Assembly (NCBI GenBank): GCA_023399155.1 | Contig: JAEWQP010000022.1 | Span: 124,001-188,000 of the forward strand | From: Verrucomicrobiota bacterium | GTDB lineage: Bacteria; Verrucomicrobiota; Verrucomicrobiia; Opitutales; Opitutaceae | Direction: 5' to 3' | DNA: 64,000 nucleotides | In this document: positions 8,148 through 16,501 of the stretch, one piece after another | Layout of the letters: every line of letters starts with the position of its first letter | Position numbering within the stretch: the first letter of the stretch is position 1 | Program-made: the position numbers and the translations under genes | Notes under the pieces: model-generated | Databases searched by the model: none | What the model was told of the DNA's origin: nothing | Seen by the model: the letters and a program-made list of their open reading frames with translations, nothing else

Positions 8148-9164
8148 ATGAAAGCCTTCTCCATCATCATTCCTGGAGCCCTCGCGCTCCTTCTCGCCGC
8201 CAGCAGTGCGCTGGCGGACGGTCAGAATCAACGCACGATCCCCTTCGCTGATCCCGGTGCCCCGGGCAAGGTGATCATCCAGGTCGGCTTGGGCGACGTC
8301 CACGTCATCGGAGCCGACGTCACGGAAGTGACAGTACAGTCCGAGGAACCCCTCGCCGGAGAGGAGGAGCCGCGCGGCGACGGCCTTCGCCGCCTTGATT
8401 CAGGACCCGGCACACGCGCGGTTTCCGTGAGTGGCAACACGATCACCCTCGGCTCGGGGGCTCCATTCGGTTTCCACGGCGGCAGAGGGGCCGCATCGGA
8501 CCTGACCGTCACGGTGCCGATGTCCACCACGGTCGTGGTCGAGCGTAGCGCTCCGGGTGATACGCGGGTGGAGAAGCTTTCCGGTGACGTCGAGATCCGC
8601 GCGATCGTCGGCGACGTGGTGCTGCAGGATCTTTCCGGCGGCGCGGCGGTGGAGACGGTCAACGGCGACATTCGCGCCGTCTTCACCGCGCTCGCCGCCG
8701 AGCGGCCGGTGTCGATCTCGGCCGTGCGGGGCGACGTCGATCTCCATGTGCCGGGCACAGCGAAGGCGGATGTGCGGTTCCGTACCCTCCGCGGCGAGGT
8801 GCTCACGGACTTCGGGGACGAGCTCAAGACGCGCATGGAAGACCACTGGGTCGAGGAGGGCACCTCGGTCGTCGTCGACGTCGAGACGGCGCGCCAGAGC
8901 GCCGATCAGGATCGGCGCGCCGCGGAAAAGTTGGCCCGCCAGGCCGCGGACGATGCCCGCCGGGCTGAAGCCGACGCCAGACGTGCGGCGAAGCACGCGG
9001 GCGGCGCCCATGTATCCATGCCGCCGATGCCGCCCATGCCGCCGATGCCGCACATTCCGCCGATGGCGGGCGGGCGCGTCGTCTCAGGGATGCTCAACGA
9101 AGGCGGCACGGACATCAGCGTCACGACGCTCAACGGGAGCATCCGCTTCCGCAAGGCCGACTGA
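8148..9164 (+). CDS. Secreted DUF4097-family beta-repeat protein
   Basis: The 338-residue product has a signal peptide (MKAFSIIIPGALALLLAASSALA). About 200 residues of short beta strands follow in the DUF4097 pattern: DVHVIGADVTEVTVQSEEP, VEIRAIVGDVVLQDLSGGAAVETVNGDI, DVDLHVPGTAKADV. Then comes an Ala/Arg/Asp-rich helical segment and a Met-Pro run MPPMPPMPPMPHIPP before a final strand, ISVTTLNGSIRFRK. DUF4097 genes often follow ECF sigma/anti-sigma pairs, as here (48-bp gap). The function is unknown; an extracytoplasmic fibre or adhesin-like role is speculative. Confidence 0.8.
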   Translation: MKAFSIIIPGALALLLAASSALADGQNQRTIPFADPGAPGKVIIQVGLGDVHVIGADVTEVTVQSEEPLAGEEEPRGDGLRRLDSGPGTRAVSVSGNTITLGSGAPFGFHGGRGAASDLTVTVPMSTTVVVERSAPGDTRVEKLSGDVEIRAIVGDVVLQDLSGGAAVETVNGDIRAVFTALAAERPVSISAVRGDVDLHVPGTAKADVRFRTLRGEVLTDFGDELKTRMEDHWVEEGTSVVVDVETARQSADQDRRAAEKLARQAADDARRAEADARRAAKHAGGAHVSMPPMPPMPPMPHIPPMAGGRVVSGMLNEGGTDISVTTLNGSIRFRKAD

Positions 9165-9233
9165 GTCGCGGCTCATCCCGTCGAGACGCGGTTTCCCGTG
9201 CGGAACCAAGAGCCTTTAGGGTCGGCGTTCATC

Positions 9234-9278
9234 AGCGGTCGGCGGTGCTGCAAGCCGGGCCGAAACCTTCCGACCGCT
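9234..9278. repeat. Inverted repeat between convergent genes
   Basis: AGCGGTCGG (9234-9242) and its exact complement CCGACCGCT (9270-9278) lie in the 136-bp gap between the DUF4097 gene and the convergent MuiA-family gene. The loop is 27 nt and there is no T run. It may slow or end transcription from both sides, but this is weak evidence. Confidence 0.35.
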
Positions 9279-9300
9279 GGTCTCCCGAAACCTCGCGCGA

Positions 9301-10965
9301 TCACTCGAGCCCGCTGACCGGCAGGTCGGCGGGGTGCTCGATGGCGAACCGGAGCGGGAGGTCGCGTTTCTCGCCGGGCTTCAGGGAGAGGTTCCACCGG
9401 ATCGTACCGTCGGCATCCTGCGTGATGTCACGCGCCGGCGGCGCGACGAGCGTCACGACGATCCGTTCGTCCTTCGAGAGCGGCAGCTGATCCTTCACGA
9501 CGACCTTCTCCGCGGTCTTGCGGTTGTTCTGCACGGTGATGAGCACGTCGTAGGTCGTCTTGACGCGCTTGGAGATGAGGCCCGTGTCCTCGCGCAGCCG
9601 GTTGATGAGCTTGCGCTTCACGCTGATCGCGTCGTCCACACCGAGGTTGAGAACGAACTTCTCCCCCGGGGCGACGGTCTTGATCATCGACCGGGCCACG
9701 AAATTGCCGTCGAGGAAAAGCGCGATCTCGCCGCCGATGAGCGGAAACTCCGTCGTATTCGTCACGGCAGCACGGAGAAATGCCAGTTCCGCGAGCTTGG
9801 GGACGGCGAGATGGTTGATCTCGCCTGAGAGCGGCGCGCTGGTGATCGCGACCTTGTGGGCGGCGTTGTCCGCCGGGATGTCCGTCGCGTAGGTTATGGC
9901 GAAAGAGGCGGCATTGAGCCCGCGCTCCACACTCGCCATGGCGACGCGCGCGGCCTCGATCCGGGCCTCATCGGCGTCGACGCGCGCGGCGCCTTCGAAA
10001 TTTCTCATCAGGTACTCGGCGGCTTTGCGTTGCTCGCGCTCCATCATCGGCGCGGCCGCCGGCATGGTCCGGGGCCGTTCCTGCTCGACGTACCAGGTCG
10101 TGAGTTCCGGGGGCGTGCCGCTGCGATCGGGTTGGGCCGTCGAAAGCGTGAGCGCGATTCCGTACCAATCCTCGCCCGTGGACTGGCTGACCATGGCACC
10201 GTAGTCGAGTTGCATGGACTTGTCCGCCGAGGCCACGCGAACGTCGTAGGTCGGGCGCCAGTTCGCCTCGGGCACGGTGTAGGCGAGCTTGACGGCAAGG
10301 TTGCCCGCGCTGGCGGCGTTGACCCGCACGGTGACGTTCGTGACGGAGCGTGAATCGCGAGCCTCGAGATCGCCGATCTGGCGCTCCACCGCGTCGAGGC
10401 GGGCCTGCGTGTCTTCCTTTTGCCGATCCAGCGCATGGCGCGCCTCGAGCACCTTGCCCAAGCCGTCGGCGTAGAACGTGACGAGCTGTTCCCACATCGA
10501 AACCGGGGTGACCGGTACGGGCTGGTCCTTGCCGCCCTGGGGAGCGACGGTCGCATGCTTGATGCGCTCGTAGTAGTCCTGTTGTGCCTTCAGAACGTCG
10601 GCACGATCGCTCAAGCCGCGCACTTCGTCCTCGAGCGTGCGCGCCTGGTCGCGCAATTCCTTGAGTCGCGTGTTGGCGGGCGCCTCGAGTTGGGCCGAGG
10701 TGGCCGTCACGTCGAGGATCGTCGCCTGGGCGGTGCCGCTGCCGGAGACCTGGATGAGGTCGGGGTCGAGCGACGCGGGCAGTCCGGCAAACACGAGTTC
10801 CTGCGTGCCCGGCTCGAGGGCGACATCCGCGTGGCGGGTCACGACGGCGCCCTGGCCATAGACGGTGACGGAGGTGATCTTGGAATCGGCGGCCACGGGG
10901 GCGGCGCCGACAACTCCCGGAGCCAGCGCCACGAAGGCGCACAGAAGGATGGTGCGAGGATTCAT
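9301..10965 (-). CDS. MuiA-family (DUF4139) exported protein
   Basis: This 554-residue protein has a signal peptide (MNPRTILLCAFVALAPGVVGA) and the two-part DUF4140/DUF4139 layout. The N-terminal strand domain reads ITSVTVYGQGAVVTRHADVAL...GTQELVFAGLPASLDPDLIQVSG. A coiled coil follows at about 95-205 (RLKELRDQARTLEDEV). The C-terminal beta domain includes YTVPEANWRPTYDVRVAS, EDWYGIALTLSTAQP, FPLIGGEIALFLDGNFV and DVLITVQNNRKTAEKVVVKDQLPLS. The family name comes from a mucoidy-related gene; its molecular role is not settled. It probably lies in the periplasm or on the outer surface. It is convergent with the ECF operon and appears monocistronic. Confidence 0.85.
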   Translation of the reverse strand: MNPRTILLCAFVALAPGVVGAAPVAADSKITSVTVYGQGAVVTRHADVALEPGTQELVFAGLPASLDPDLIQVSGSGTAQATILDVTATSAQLEAPANTRLKELRDQARTLEDEVRGLSDRADVLKAQQDYYERIKHATVAPQGGKDQPVPVTPVSMWEQLVTFYADGLGKVLEARHALDRQKEDTQARLDAVERQIGDLEARDSRSVTNVTVRVNAASAGNLAVKLAYTVPEANWRPTYDVRVASADKSMQLDYGAMVSQSTGEDWYGIALTLSTAQPDRSGTPPELTTWYVEQERPRTMPAAAPMMEREQRKAAEYLMRNFEGAARVDADEARIEAARVAMASVERGLNAASFAITYATDIPADNAAHKVAITSAPLSGEINHLAVPKLAELAFLRAAVTNTTEFPLIGGEIALFLDGNFVARSMIKTVAPGEKFVLNLGVDDAISVKRKLINRLREDTGLISKRVKTTYDVLITVQNNRKTAEKVVVKDQLPLSKDERIVVTLVAPPARDITQDADGTIRWNLSLKPGEKRDLPLRFAIEHPADLPVSGLE

Positions 10966-11161
10966 GAAAGGGTTGGACGAGTTCGCGAGACGGCGGGAAT
11001 CCTACCGGATCGGAAAGCGCGGGTGTGTATCAGCTTTGTCACGAGGCGTCACGGGCGAAGGAAACCGCTGACGGGTCTCGGGATCGGGAACCAGAGATCC
11101 GGTGGACCGACAGAGCTCCCGGTCGACCGACGTCTGGAACCGGATTTCCGACGGCGTCCGC

Positions 11162-11857
11162 TCACCGGGCCTCGATCCACTCGGAGGACGCATACTGATC
11201 CACGAGCGCCTGTTCCTCGTCGGGATCGAACAGCGGCCAACCGGGCTCGGTCAATGTCGTGCCCAGCGCGCGCGAAAACGCCTGCGGCACGTGCTCCTCG
11301 ATCGCATCCCAGTCGACCGGTCCCGCCAGCGAGCGGCTGACCGAGCCCTGCAGGAGCACGCCGCGCTTGTTGCGCTTGAGGGCGGCGCCCGCGACCTTGC
11401 GGCCATCCCGCGCGCGAACGACGTCGTCGACTTCCGGGCGCTCGAAGCAGACGCCGGCAGCGGTGTCGGGCTCGCTGCGCTGCAGGGCGACCTCGGCTCC
11501 GCAGGCATTGAGGGCCTCGGCGAGCGCCTCATGCACGGCATGGTAGATCGTGGGCCCCGGCCGGTCCCACAGCGGATGGATGCGCGGGATGACGAGCGCG
11601 TAGGTCCAGTCATCGCGATGATCGACAAGTCCGCCGCCCGTAGCGCGACGTGTCACATCGAGCGCCTCGCCCACCGGCAGGCGATCGCGGACGAACGCGA
11701 TGGTCTGTCCGTAGCCGAACGTGAAGGCGGGCCGCCGCCATTCGTAGTGCCGATAACGCACGACGTCGGTCGACGCATAGCGCTGCAACAGGAGGAAATC
11801 CACGGCCATGTTACCGGCCGCGTCGGCCGTGCGCGTGGGCAGCAGGTGAAACTCCAT
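11162..11857 (-). CDS. Lipoate-protein ligase A / biotin-lipoate transferase family
   Basis: The 231-residue protein has the LplA-LipB-BirA catalytic fold. Motifs are RRATGGGLVDH (the RR.TGGG substrate-binding loop), DWTYALVIP and DGRKVAGAALKRNKRGVLLQGS. The last carries the lysine (RKVAG) that contacts the acyl-adenylate. It would transfer lipoate or octanoate to E2 or GcvH domains in the cytoplasm. It lacks the LplA C-terminal accessory domain, so it may act as an octanoyl or lipoyl transferase rather than a full ligase. The start is the ATG at 11857 (MEFHLLP); an in-frame ATG 18 nt earlier is possible. It is 93 bp downstream of yebC on the same strand. Confidence 0.85.
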   Translation of the reverse strand: MEFHLLPTRTADAAGNMAVDFLLLQRYASTDVVRYRHYEWRRPAFTFGYGQTIAFVRDRLPVGEALDVTRRATGGGLVDHRDDWTYALVIPRIHPLWDRPGPTIYHAVHEALAEALNACGAEVALQRSEPDTAAGVCFERPEVDDVVRARDGRKVAGAALKRNKRGVLLQGSVSRSLAGPVDWDAIEEHVPQAFSRALGTTLTEPGWPLFDPDEEQALVDQYASSEWIEAR

Positions 11858-11950
11858 GGATCGAGCGTGGTGCAAACCGGGAGCGACAGCCAGCCCGGTG
11901 CGTGTTCCCTTCGTGGCGGCACGCGGACCCGTCGCCCGTCACCGGGGCGA

Positions 11951-12682
11951 CTACTTCAGCGCAGCCCAGACGCGCTGCACATCGTCGTGGTCGTCCAGCG
12001 CCTGTAGGAATTCGCCCACCTCGGCTCGCTGCGTGTCATCGAGATCCGGGAACTGCTTGGCGAGGTAGCCGATTTCGGCCGTCACCACCGACCATCCGTT
12101 CTGGCCCAGCCACGTGGCGACGGCGTGGACCGCGGTGCGGTCGCAGACGAAGCGGGCTCCAGCGGATCCCTCCGGGATGTCGTCGTTCTCGGCATGCGAG
12201 AGGGGCTGAAAATCATTCGCGCCGGCCTCGATCGCGACCGCTTCGAGATCCACATCAGCGGCTGTGGTGTGCGCCTCGACCAAGCCAACGTGATCGAAAA
12301 GAAACTTGTTGCTGCCCGCGGCGCCGAGGACGCCCTTTTTGAAGAGCACCCGAATCTCCGGCACCGTGCGCTGAAGGTTGTCCGTCATGCACTCCACGAT
12401 GACCGGGACCTTGTGCGGCGCGTAGCCCTCGAAGGCGACATGATCGAGGATCATCTTTTCGTCGCCGAGGCCCGCGCCCTTGTTGATGGCGCGTTCGATG
12501 ACGTCGCGCGAGACAGAGTTCTTGCGGGCCTTCTCGAGTGCGGCGAACAGCCGGGGATTCGCCGCGGCGTCCGCCCCGCCCATCTTGGCGGCGACGGAGA
12601 TTTCCTTCACCAGTTTGCCGACGACCTTCCCCTTTTTGAGGTTAACGATCGCGCGTTTCGCGTGCAGCCATTGGCGTCCCAT
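11951..12682 (-). CDS. YebC/PmpR-family protein (translation factor or transcription regulator)
   Basis: The 243-residue cytoplasmic protein shows the YebC pattern: a basic N-terminus with HAKRAIVNLKKGKVVGKLVKEISVAAK, then NPRLFAALEKARKNSVSRDVIERAINKGAG. It continues with FEGYAPHKVPVIVECMTDNLQRTVPEIRVLFKKG and a final ALDDHDDVQRVWAALK. YebC was long called a transcription regulator; recent work on homologues supports a role in relieving ribosome stalling on polyproline. The start at 12682 gives MGRQWLHAKRA, close to the family MAGHSKWxxIKxxK start but slightly divergent. Length is as usual. Confidence 0.93.
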   Translation of the reverse strand: MGRQWLHAKRAIVNLKKGKVVGKLVKEISVAAKMGGADAAANPRLFAALEKARKNSVSRDVIERAINKGAGLGDEKMILDHVAFEGYAPHKVPVIVECMTDNLQRTVPEIRVLFKKGVLGAAGSNKFLFDHVGLVEAHTTAADVDLEAVAIEAGANDFQPLSHAENDDIPEGSAGARFVCDRTAVHAVATWLGQNGWSVVTAEIGYLAKQFPDLDDTQRAEVGEFLQALDDHDDVQRVWAALK

Positions 12683-12894
12683 AAAGAAAGTCGTCGAGTT
12701 TAGGCGAGTGCGTCGCGCCGGATCAATCTCCGTGCGTGCGCACCGAGCGATTGCGGCTTTCCCACCTCGGGCGCGACGGCGAAAGCGGGGTGGAAAAGCG
12801 CAAAAGTGAGCAGAATCGGGCAGGCAAGGAGGGTGGCGCAGGATCTGCATGCCCCACCGGCGGCGCCTTGCGGTGCCGTTATCCCCATCAACCT

Positions 12895-13221
12895 ATGACG
12901 ACTCTTCCGCAGGAATCGGGCGCTTCCGAGGCAGGCTGGGGTGTCTACCAGCCGGGCGAAGCCGTGCTTGGCCTGGATCAGCTGAGGCCGGGCGACGTGG
13001 TGTTGCAGCGCGTTTTCAAGTCGGGGTTTCCCCACCCGAGCCACCATGTGCTCGAGGTGATCGGAGGCGATCCCTCGGGAGAGAACCGGCCCTTTGTCCG
13101 CGCCCGCCTCCTCGACCCATCGCGGGGACCGGTGCAGGCCGATTCGTCCGCGTGGGTGGTGCTGTGGGACTTCTGTCTCACGGAAGGTCGGGCCGAGCTG
13201 TTTCGCGCCGCGTTGTCCTGA
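12895..13221 (+). CDS. Hypothetical protein, 108 aa
   Basis: The start is the ATG at 12895 (MTTLPQESGASEAGWGVYQPGEAVLGLDQL). The product is soluble, with a strand-rich core (RPGDVVLQRVFKSG, SHHVLEVIGGD, RPFVRARLLDPS) and a final WVVLWDFCLTEGRAELFRAALS. No signal peptide or known motif is visible. Composition matches real genes around it and a terminator-like hairpin follows directly. It lies divergent to yebC. I do not recognise the family. Confidence 0.65.
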   Translation: MTTLPQESGASEAGWGVYQPGEAVLGLDQLRPGDVVLQRVFKSGFPHPSHHVLEVIGGDPSGENRPFVRARLLDPSRGPVQADSSAWVVLWDFCLTEGRAELFRAALS

Positions 13222-13226
13222 ACGGC

Positions 13227-13259
13227 TGGTGCCCTTCGCTGGCACCACGTCGGCTTTTT
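13227..13259 (+). terminator. Probable terminator after the 108-aa gene
   Basis: TGGTGCC and GGCACCA form a 7-bp stem with a 7-nt loop 5 nt after the stop. A run of five T follows after 7 more bases, which is a little far for a classical terminator. Confidence 0.5.
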
Positions 13260-13335
13260 AGGCGTCGACGGGGGAGGGCCGATCACCAAGCGTGGCGGGG
13301 ACAACGCGCGCCGTCGCGATTTCCTCCCTGCCATC

Positions 13336-14175
13336 GTGCCCGTCTCCATTTCCGACCAGGACCTCGTCCAAGCCGTCGAGCAGTTGCCGCCGGTTCTGAG
13401 CGTGATCCGCCGTCTCCTGGCGGTCTTGCGCGACCCCAACAGTGACGTCGCCGACCTCGCACGCCTGGTGCGTGCGGACACCGCCCTGGCCGCGCAGACG
13501 CTGCGGCTGGCCAACAGCCCGCTTTTCGCCCGCCACCAGCGCGTCGGCTCGATCGAAGAGGCCATCCAGCACATCGGTTCCAACGAGCTCATGCGCATGG
13601 TATCCACGCTCGGCGCGCGCCACGTCGTCTCGCGTGACCTGCCCATCTACCGCGTGCCGGCGTCGCTGCATTGGCAGCATGCGTTGGCGGTGGCGGTCGC
13701 CGGTGAGGAAACGGCCGGCCGATATGGGCTGGATGCTGGTGCGATCTACCTCGCGGGCCTGCTCCATACTGTCGGCATGGTGGCGTTGAACGGCATCGCG
13801 CTGGCGCGTGGGTTGCCGCCCCGACCGGAGGAGGTGCGGCTGCGCGAGTGGGAGTGCGAACAATTCGGGGAGGAAAACCCGGAGGTCGCCGCGCGCGTGA
13901 TGCGGGCGTGGAACTTTCCTGAGGACCTCGCCGCCACGGTGGCCGCCCGCTACACGCCGCCGACGCGCGCGACGCTGGGGCATCCGGGCACGACGCTCTT
14001 CCTCGCCAGCGCCATCGCCGAACGAATTCCTGCGGGCCTGCCGGCAGAGAGCGGCATTTTCCAGCTCAGTCCCGAGCAGCAGCACGAGATCGGGCTGGGT
14101 CAGCATGGCCTCGCCGATCTCGAGCTTTCCAGCCTGCAGCTCTTCACCCGCGTGCGAGCGATGCTCAATTTCTGA
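13336..14175 (+). CDS. HDOD-domain protein
   Basis: The 279-residue protein is an HDOD domain over most of its length. It begins AVEQLPPVLSVIRRLLAVLRDPNSDVADLARLVRADTALAAQTLRLANSPLF, then SIEEAIQHIGSNELMRMVSTLGA. HDOD proteins resemble HD-GYP phosphohydrolases but usually lack the metal-binding set; here AGLLHTVGMVALN replaces an HD pair. They act as signalling scaffolds in the cytoplasm. The start is a GTG at 13336 giving MPVSISDQDL. There is no attached GGDEF, EAL or REC domain, and the partner is unknown. Confidence 0.88.
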   Translation: MPVSISDQDLVQAVEQLPPVLSVIRRLLAVLRDPNSDVADLARLVRADTALAAQTLRLANSPLFARHQRVGSIEEAIQHIGSNELMRMVSTLGARHVVSRDLPIYRVPASLHWQHALAVAVAGEETAGRYGLDAGAIYLAGLLHTVGMVALNGIALARGLPPRPEEVRLREWECEQFGEENPEVAARVMRAWNFPEDLAATVAARYTPPTRATLGHPGTTLFLASAIAERIPAGLPAESGIFQLSPEQQHEIGLGQHGLADLELSSLQLFTRVRAMLNF

Positions 14176-14352
14176 GAGCCCACGCACCCAGCCCCTCTTT
14201 TCTGCTTCAGGTTGAGTGGAACCGCGCAGGGGGCCCGGAGGTTGATGCCGGCTCGTTTGCACTTTGACGCGGATTTCGGGACGGACTCGACGCGGCCGCT
14301 TCAGCGCGCGTAACGTGTGGCGTTTCGGCTGGTCGGCACCCTCCGCCGCACC

Positions 14353-16449
14353 ATGCATCACACGATCCTTCGCCTCCTTGGTTGCAGCCTTGCCGCCGTG
14401 TTCATGGCTTCGGCCCTGCACGCGGCCGTCTATCACGTCGCCCCCGGGGGTCGCGACGCAAACAATGGCCTCTCGCCCGAGGCGCCCTGGGCGACCCTGC
14501 AGCACGCGGCGGATACGGCCCGCGCGGGCGATACGGTGCTCGTCGCGGATGGAGAGTACGTCGGCTGCAACATCACGCGCAGCGGATCCTCCGGCGCCCC
14601 GATCATCTTCCGCGCCACTGGTCGCGGCGCGCGTGTGACCGCGCCCAATCGCGTCACCGGTCGCGATGGGATCAACATCGAGGGCGGGAGCTGGATCGTG
14701 ATCGACGGGTTCGTCTGCTCGAATCTCGAGCGTGCCGGCATTCGCGCCGTGCTGGGTGACCACATCGTGATCCGCAATGCGACCTGCGCCGACAACGGCC
14801 GCTGGGGCATTTTCACCGGCTTCACCGACGACCTCCTGCTCGAGAACAACCACTGCTCGGGCTCTGGCATCGAGCACGGGATCTACGTGTCAAACAGCTC
14901 CGACCGCGCGATCATCCGCCACAACCGCGTGCACCACAACCGCGGCTCCGGCATCCAGATCAACGCCGACCTTTCCATGGGCGGGGATGGCCTCAGTTCC
15001 GACTGTCGCATCCATGACAATGTGATCTGGGAGAACGGCCGCGGCGGGGGCGCCGCGCTCAACCTCGACGGTGCGGTGAACGTGCGCGTGTACAACAACA
15101 CGCTCTATGATAATCACGCCACCGGGATCGCGCTGTTTCGCATCGATGCGGCGGCCTCGTCGCGCGGCGCGTGGGTGGTGAACAATACCATCGTGCAGGC
15201 GGCCGACGGGCGCTGGTGCGTGCTCGCGGTCGACGGCGCGACGCAGCTCACGTTGCGTCACAACATTTTGGTGACGCCGCACACGTTCCGGGGCGCCATT
15301 GCGATCGACGCCGCCTCGCGTGCCGGGCTGGCGAGCGACTTCAACGTCATCGTCAACCGCATGAGCCTCGACGGCGGGGAGACCTCCATCTCCGCGGCGG
15401 CGTGGCGAACGTCCACCGGCCAGGACGCGCACTCCGTCATCGCGGCCAGTCTCGACGCGCTGTTTCGCGACCGAGCCGCGGCGGACTTCCGCCTCGCCGC
15501 CGGGTCGCCGGCCCGCGACTGCGGCGCGGCCACAGCCGACGCGGATGCCGCGGCCGATGCGCTCGGTGTGGCGCGCCCCCACGGAGGCGCGGTGGATGCC
15601 GGCGCCTACGAGTTTATCGGCCCGTCGGCACCGGGCGTGGCGGGATTGCGCGTGCTCAACCTCTCCACCCGCGCTGAAACGACGGCGGAGGAGCCGGTCA
15701 TCGCCGGGTTTGTCATCGGCGGAAGCGGCACCTGCCGGGTGTTGATCCGGGTCGCCGGGCCTGGGCTCGTCCCCCTAGGCGTCGCGAGCGGCCTGGCTGA
15801 TCCGGAGATGCACCTTTACGCGCAGGGGACGGTGATCAGGTCGAACGACGACTGGCACACGGGAGCCGATGCCGCGGACCTCGCGGCGGCGGCGGCGTTG
15901 GTCGGCGCCTTCCCGTTCTCGGCCGGCAGCACGGACGCCGCCATGCTCGTCGACCTGGCGCCGGGCGCCTACACGGTCCACGCGCTGACCAAGGCGGGAC
16001 CGGGTGTTGTCCTGGCCGAGGTGTACGATACAGCTGCGGAGCCCGGCACGGCCCGACTGGTAAACGTATCCACCCGGGCACTCGCCGGCCGTGGCGATGC
16101 CACGGTGATCCCCGGTCTCGTCGTCTCCGGAGCCGGCGGCCCGGTCCTGCTGCGTGCCGTCGGGCCCGGCCTCGAGGGCCTCGGGGTCGCCGGTTTCCTG
16201 CGCGATCCGCGGATCGCGCTCTTTCGCGGCGCCGGCATGATCGGGGAAAACGACAGCTGGCGGGCGGACGCCCGCGCCGATGCCGCGGCGGTGATGATGG
16301 CGCAAACGGGTGCGTTTCCGCTGCGCCGGGGCAGTGCCGATGCGGCGTTGTGCCTCGAGCTGACCGACGGTCGCTACACCATGCACGCCGTTCCGGCAGG
16401 GGAAAGCGACGCGCGTGGCGTCGTGCTTGTCGAAGCGTACATCCCCTAG
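14353..16449 (+). CDS. Secreted right-handed beta-helix protein with two C-terminal surface repeats
   Basis: The 698-residue product has a signal peptide (MHHTILRLLGCSLAAVFMASALHA) followed by a parallel beta-helix. It opens with YHVAPGGRDANNGLSPEAPWATLQHA, as in many polysaccharide-active or surface proteins. Turns such as DHIVIRNATCADNGRWGIF, NNHCSGSGIEHGIYVSNSS and NNTLYDNHATGIALF mark the coils. After the helix come two copies of a roughly 125-residue repeat (15646-16040 and 16050-16446). Each has LSTRA, a GPGL turn, an NDxW and a GAFP...GS(T/A)DAA segment. Such repeats recur in secreted Verrucomicrobiota proteins and may mediate surface attachment. Possible pectate-lyase-like activity is unproven. 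Confidence 0.85.
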   Translation: MHHTILRLLGCSLAAVFMASALHAAVYHVAPGGRDANNGLSPEAPWATLQHAADTARAGDTVLVADGEYVGCNITRSGSSGAPIIFRATGRGARVTAPNRVTGRDGINIEGGSWIVIDGFVCSNLERAGIRAVLGDHIVIRNATCADNGRWGIFTGFTDDLLLENNHCSGSGIEHGIYVSNSSDRAIIRHNRVHHNRGSGIQINADLSMGGDGLSSDCRIHDNVIWENGRGGGAALNLDGAVNVRVYNNTLYDNHATGIALFRIDAAASSRGAWVVNNTIVQAADGRWCVLAVDGATQLTLRHNILVTPHTFRGAIAIDAASRAGLASDFNVIVNRMSLDGGETSISAAAWRTSTGQDAHSVIAASLDALFRDRAAADFRLAAGSPARDCGAATADADAAADALGVARPHGGAVDAGAYEFIGPSAPGVAGLRVLNLSTRAETTAEEPVIAGFVIGGSGTCRVLIRVAGPGLVPLGVASGLADPEMHLYAQGTVIRSNDDWHTGADAADLAAAAALVGAFPFSAGSTDAAMLVDLAPGAYTVHALTKAGPGVVLAEVYDTAAEPGTARLVNVSTRALAGRGDATVIPGLVVSGAGGPVLLRAVGPGLEGLGVAGFLRDPRIALFRGAGMIGENDSWRADARADAAAVMMAQTGAFPLRRGSADAALCLELTDGRYTMHAVPAGESDARGVVLVEAYIP

Positions 16450-16501
16450 TTCGCCTGGAAATGCGTTGGCGCCCGTCCGGCGGCCGCGCAAGGCTCGGCG
16501 C

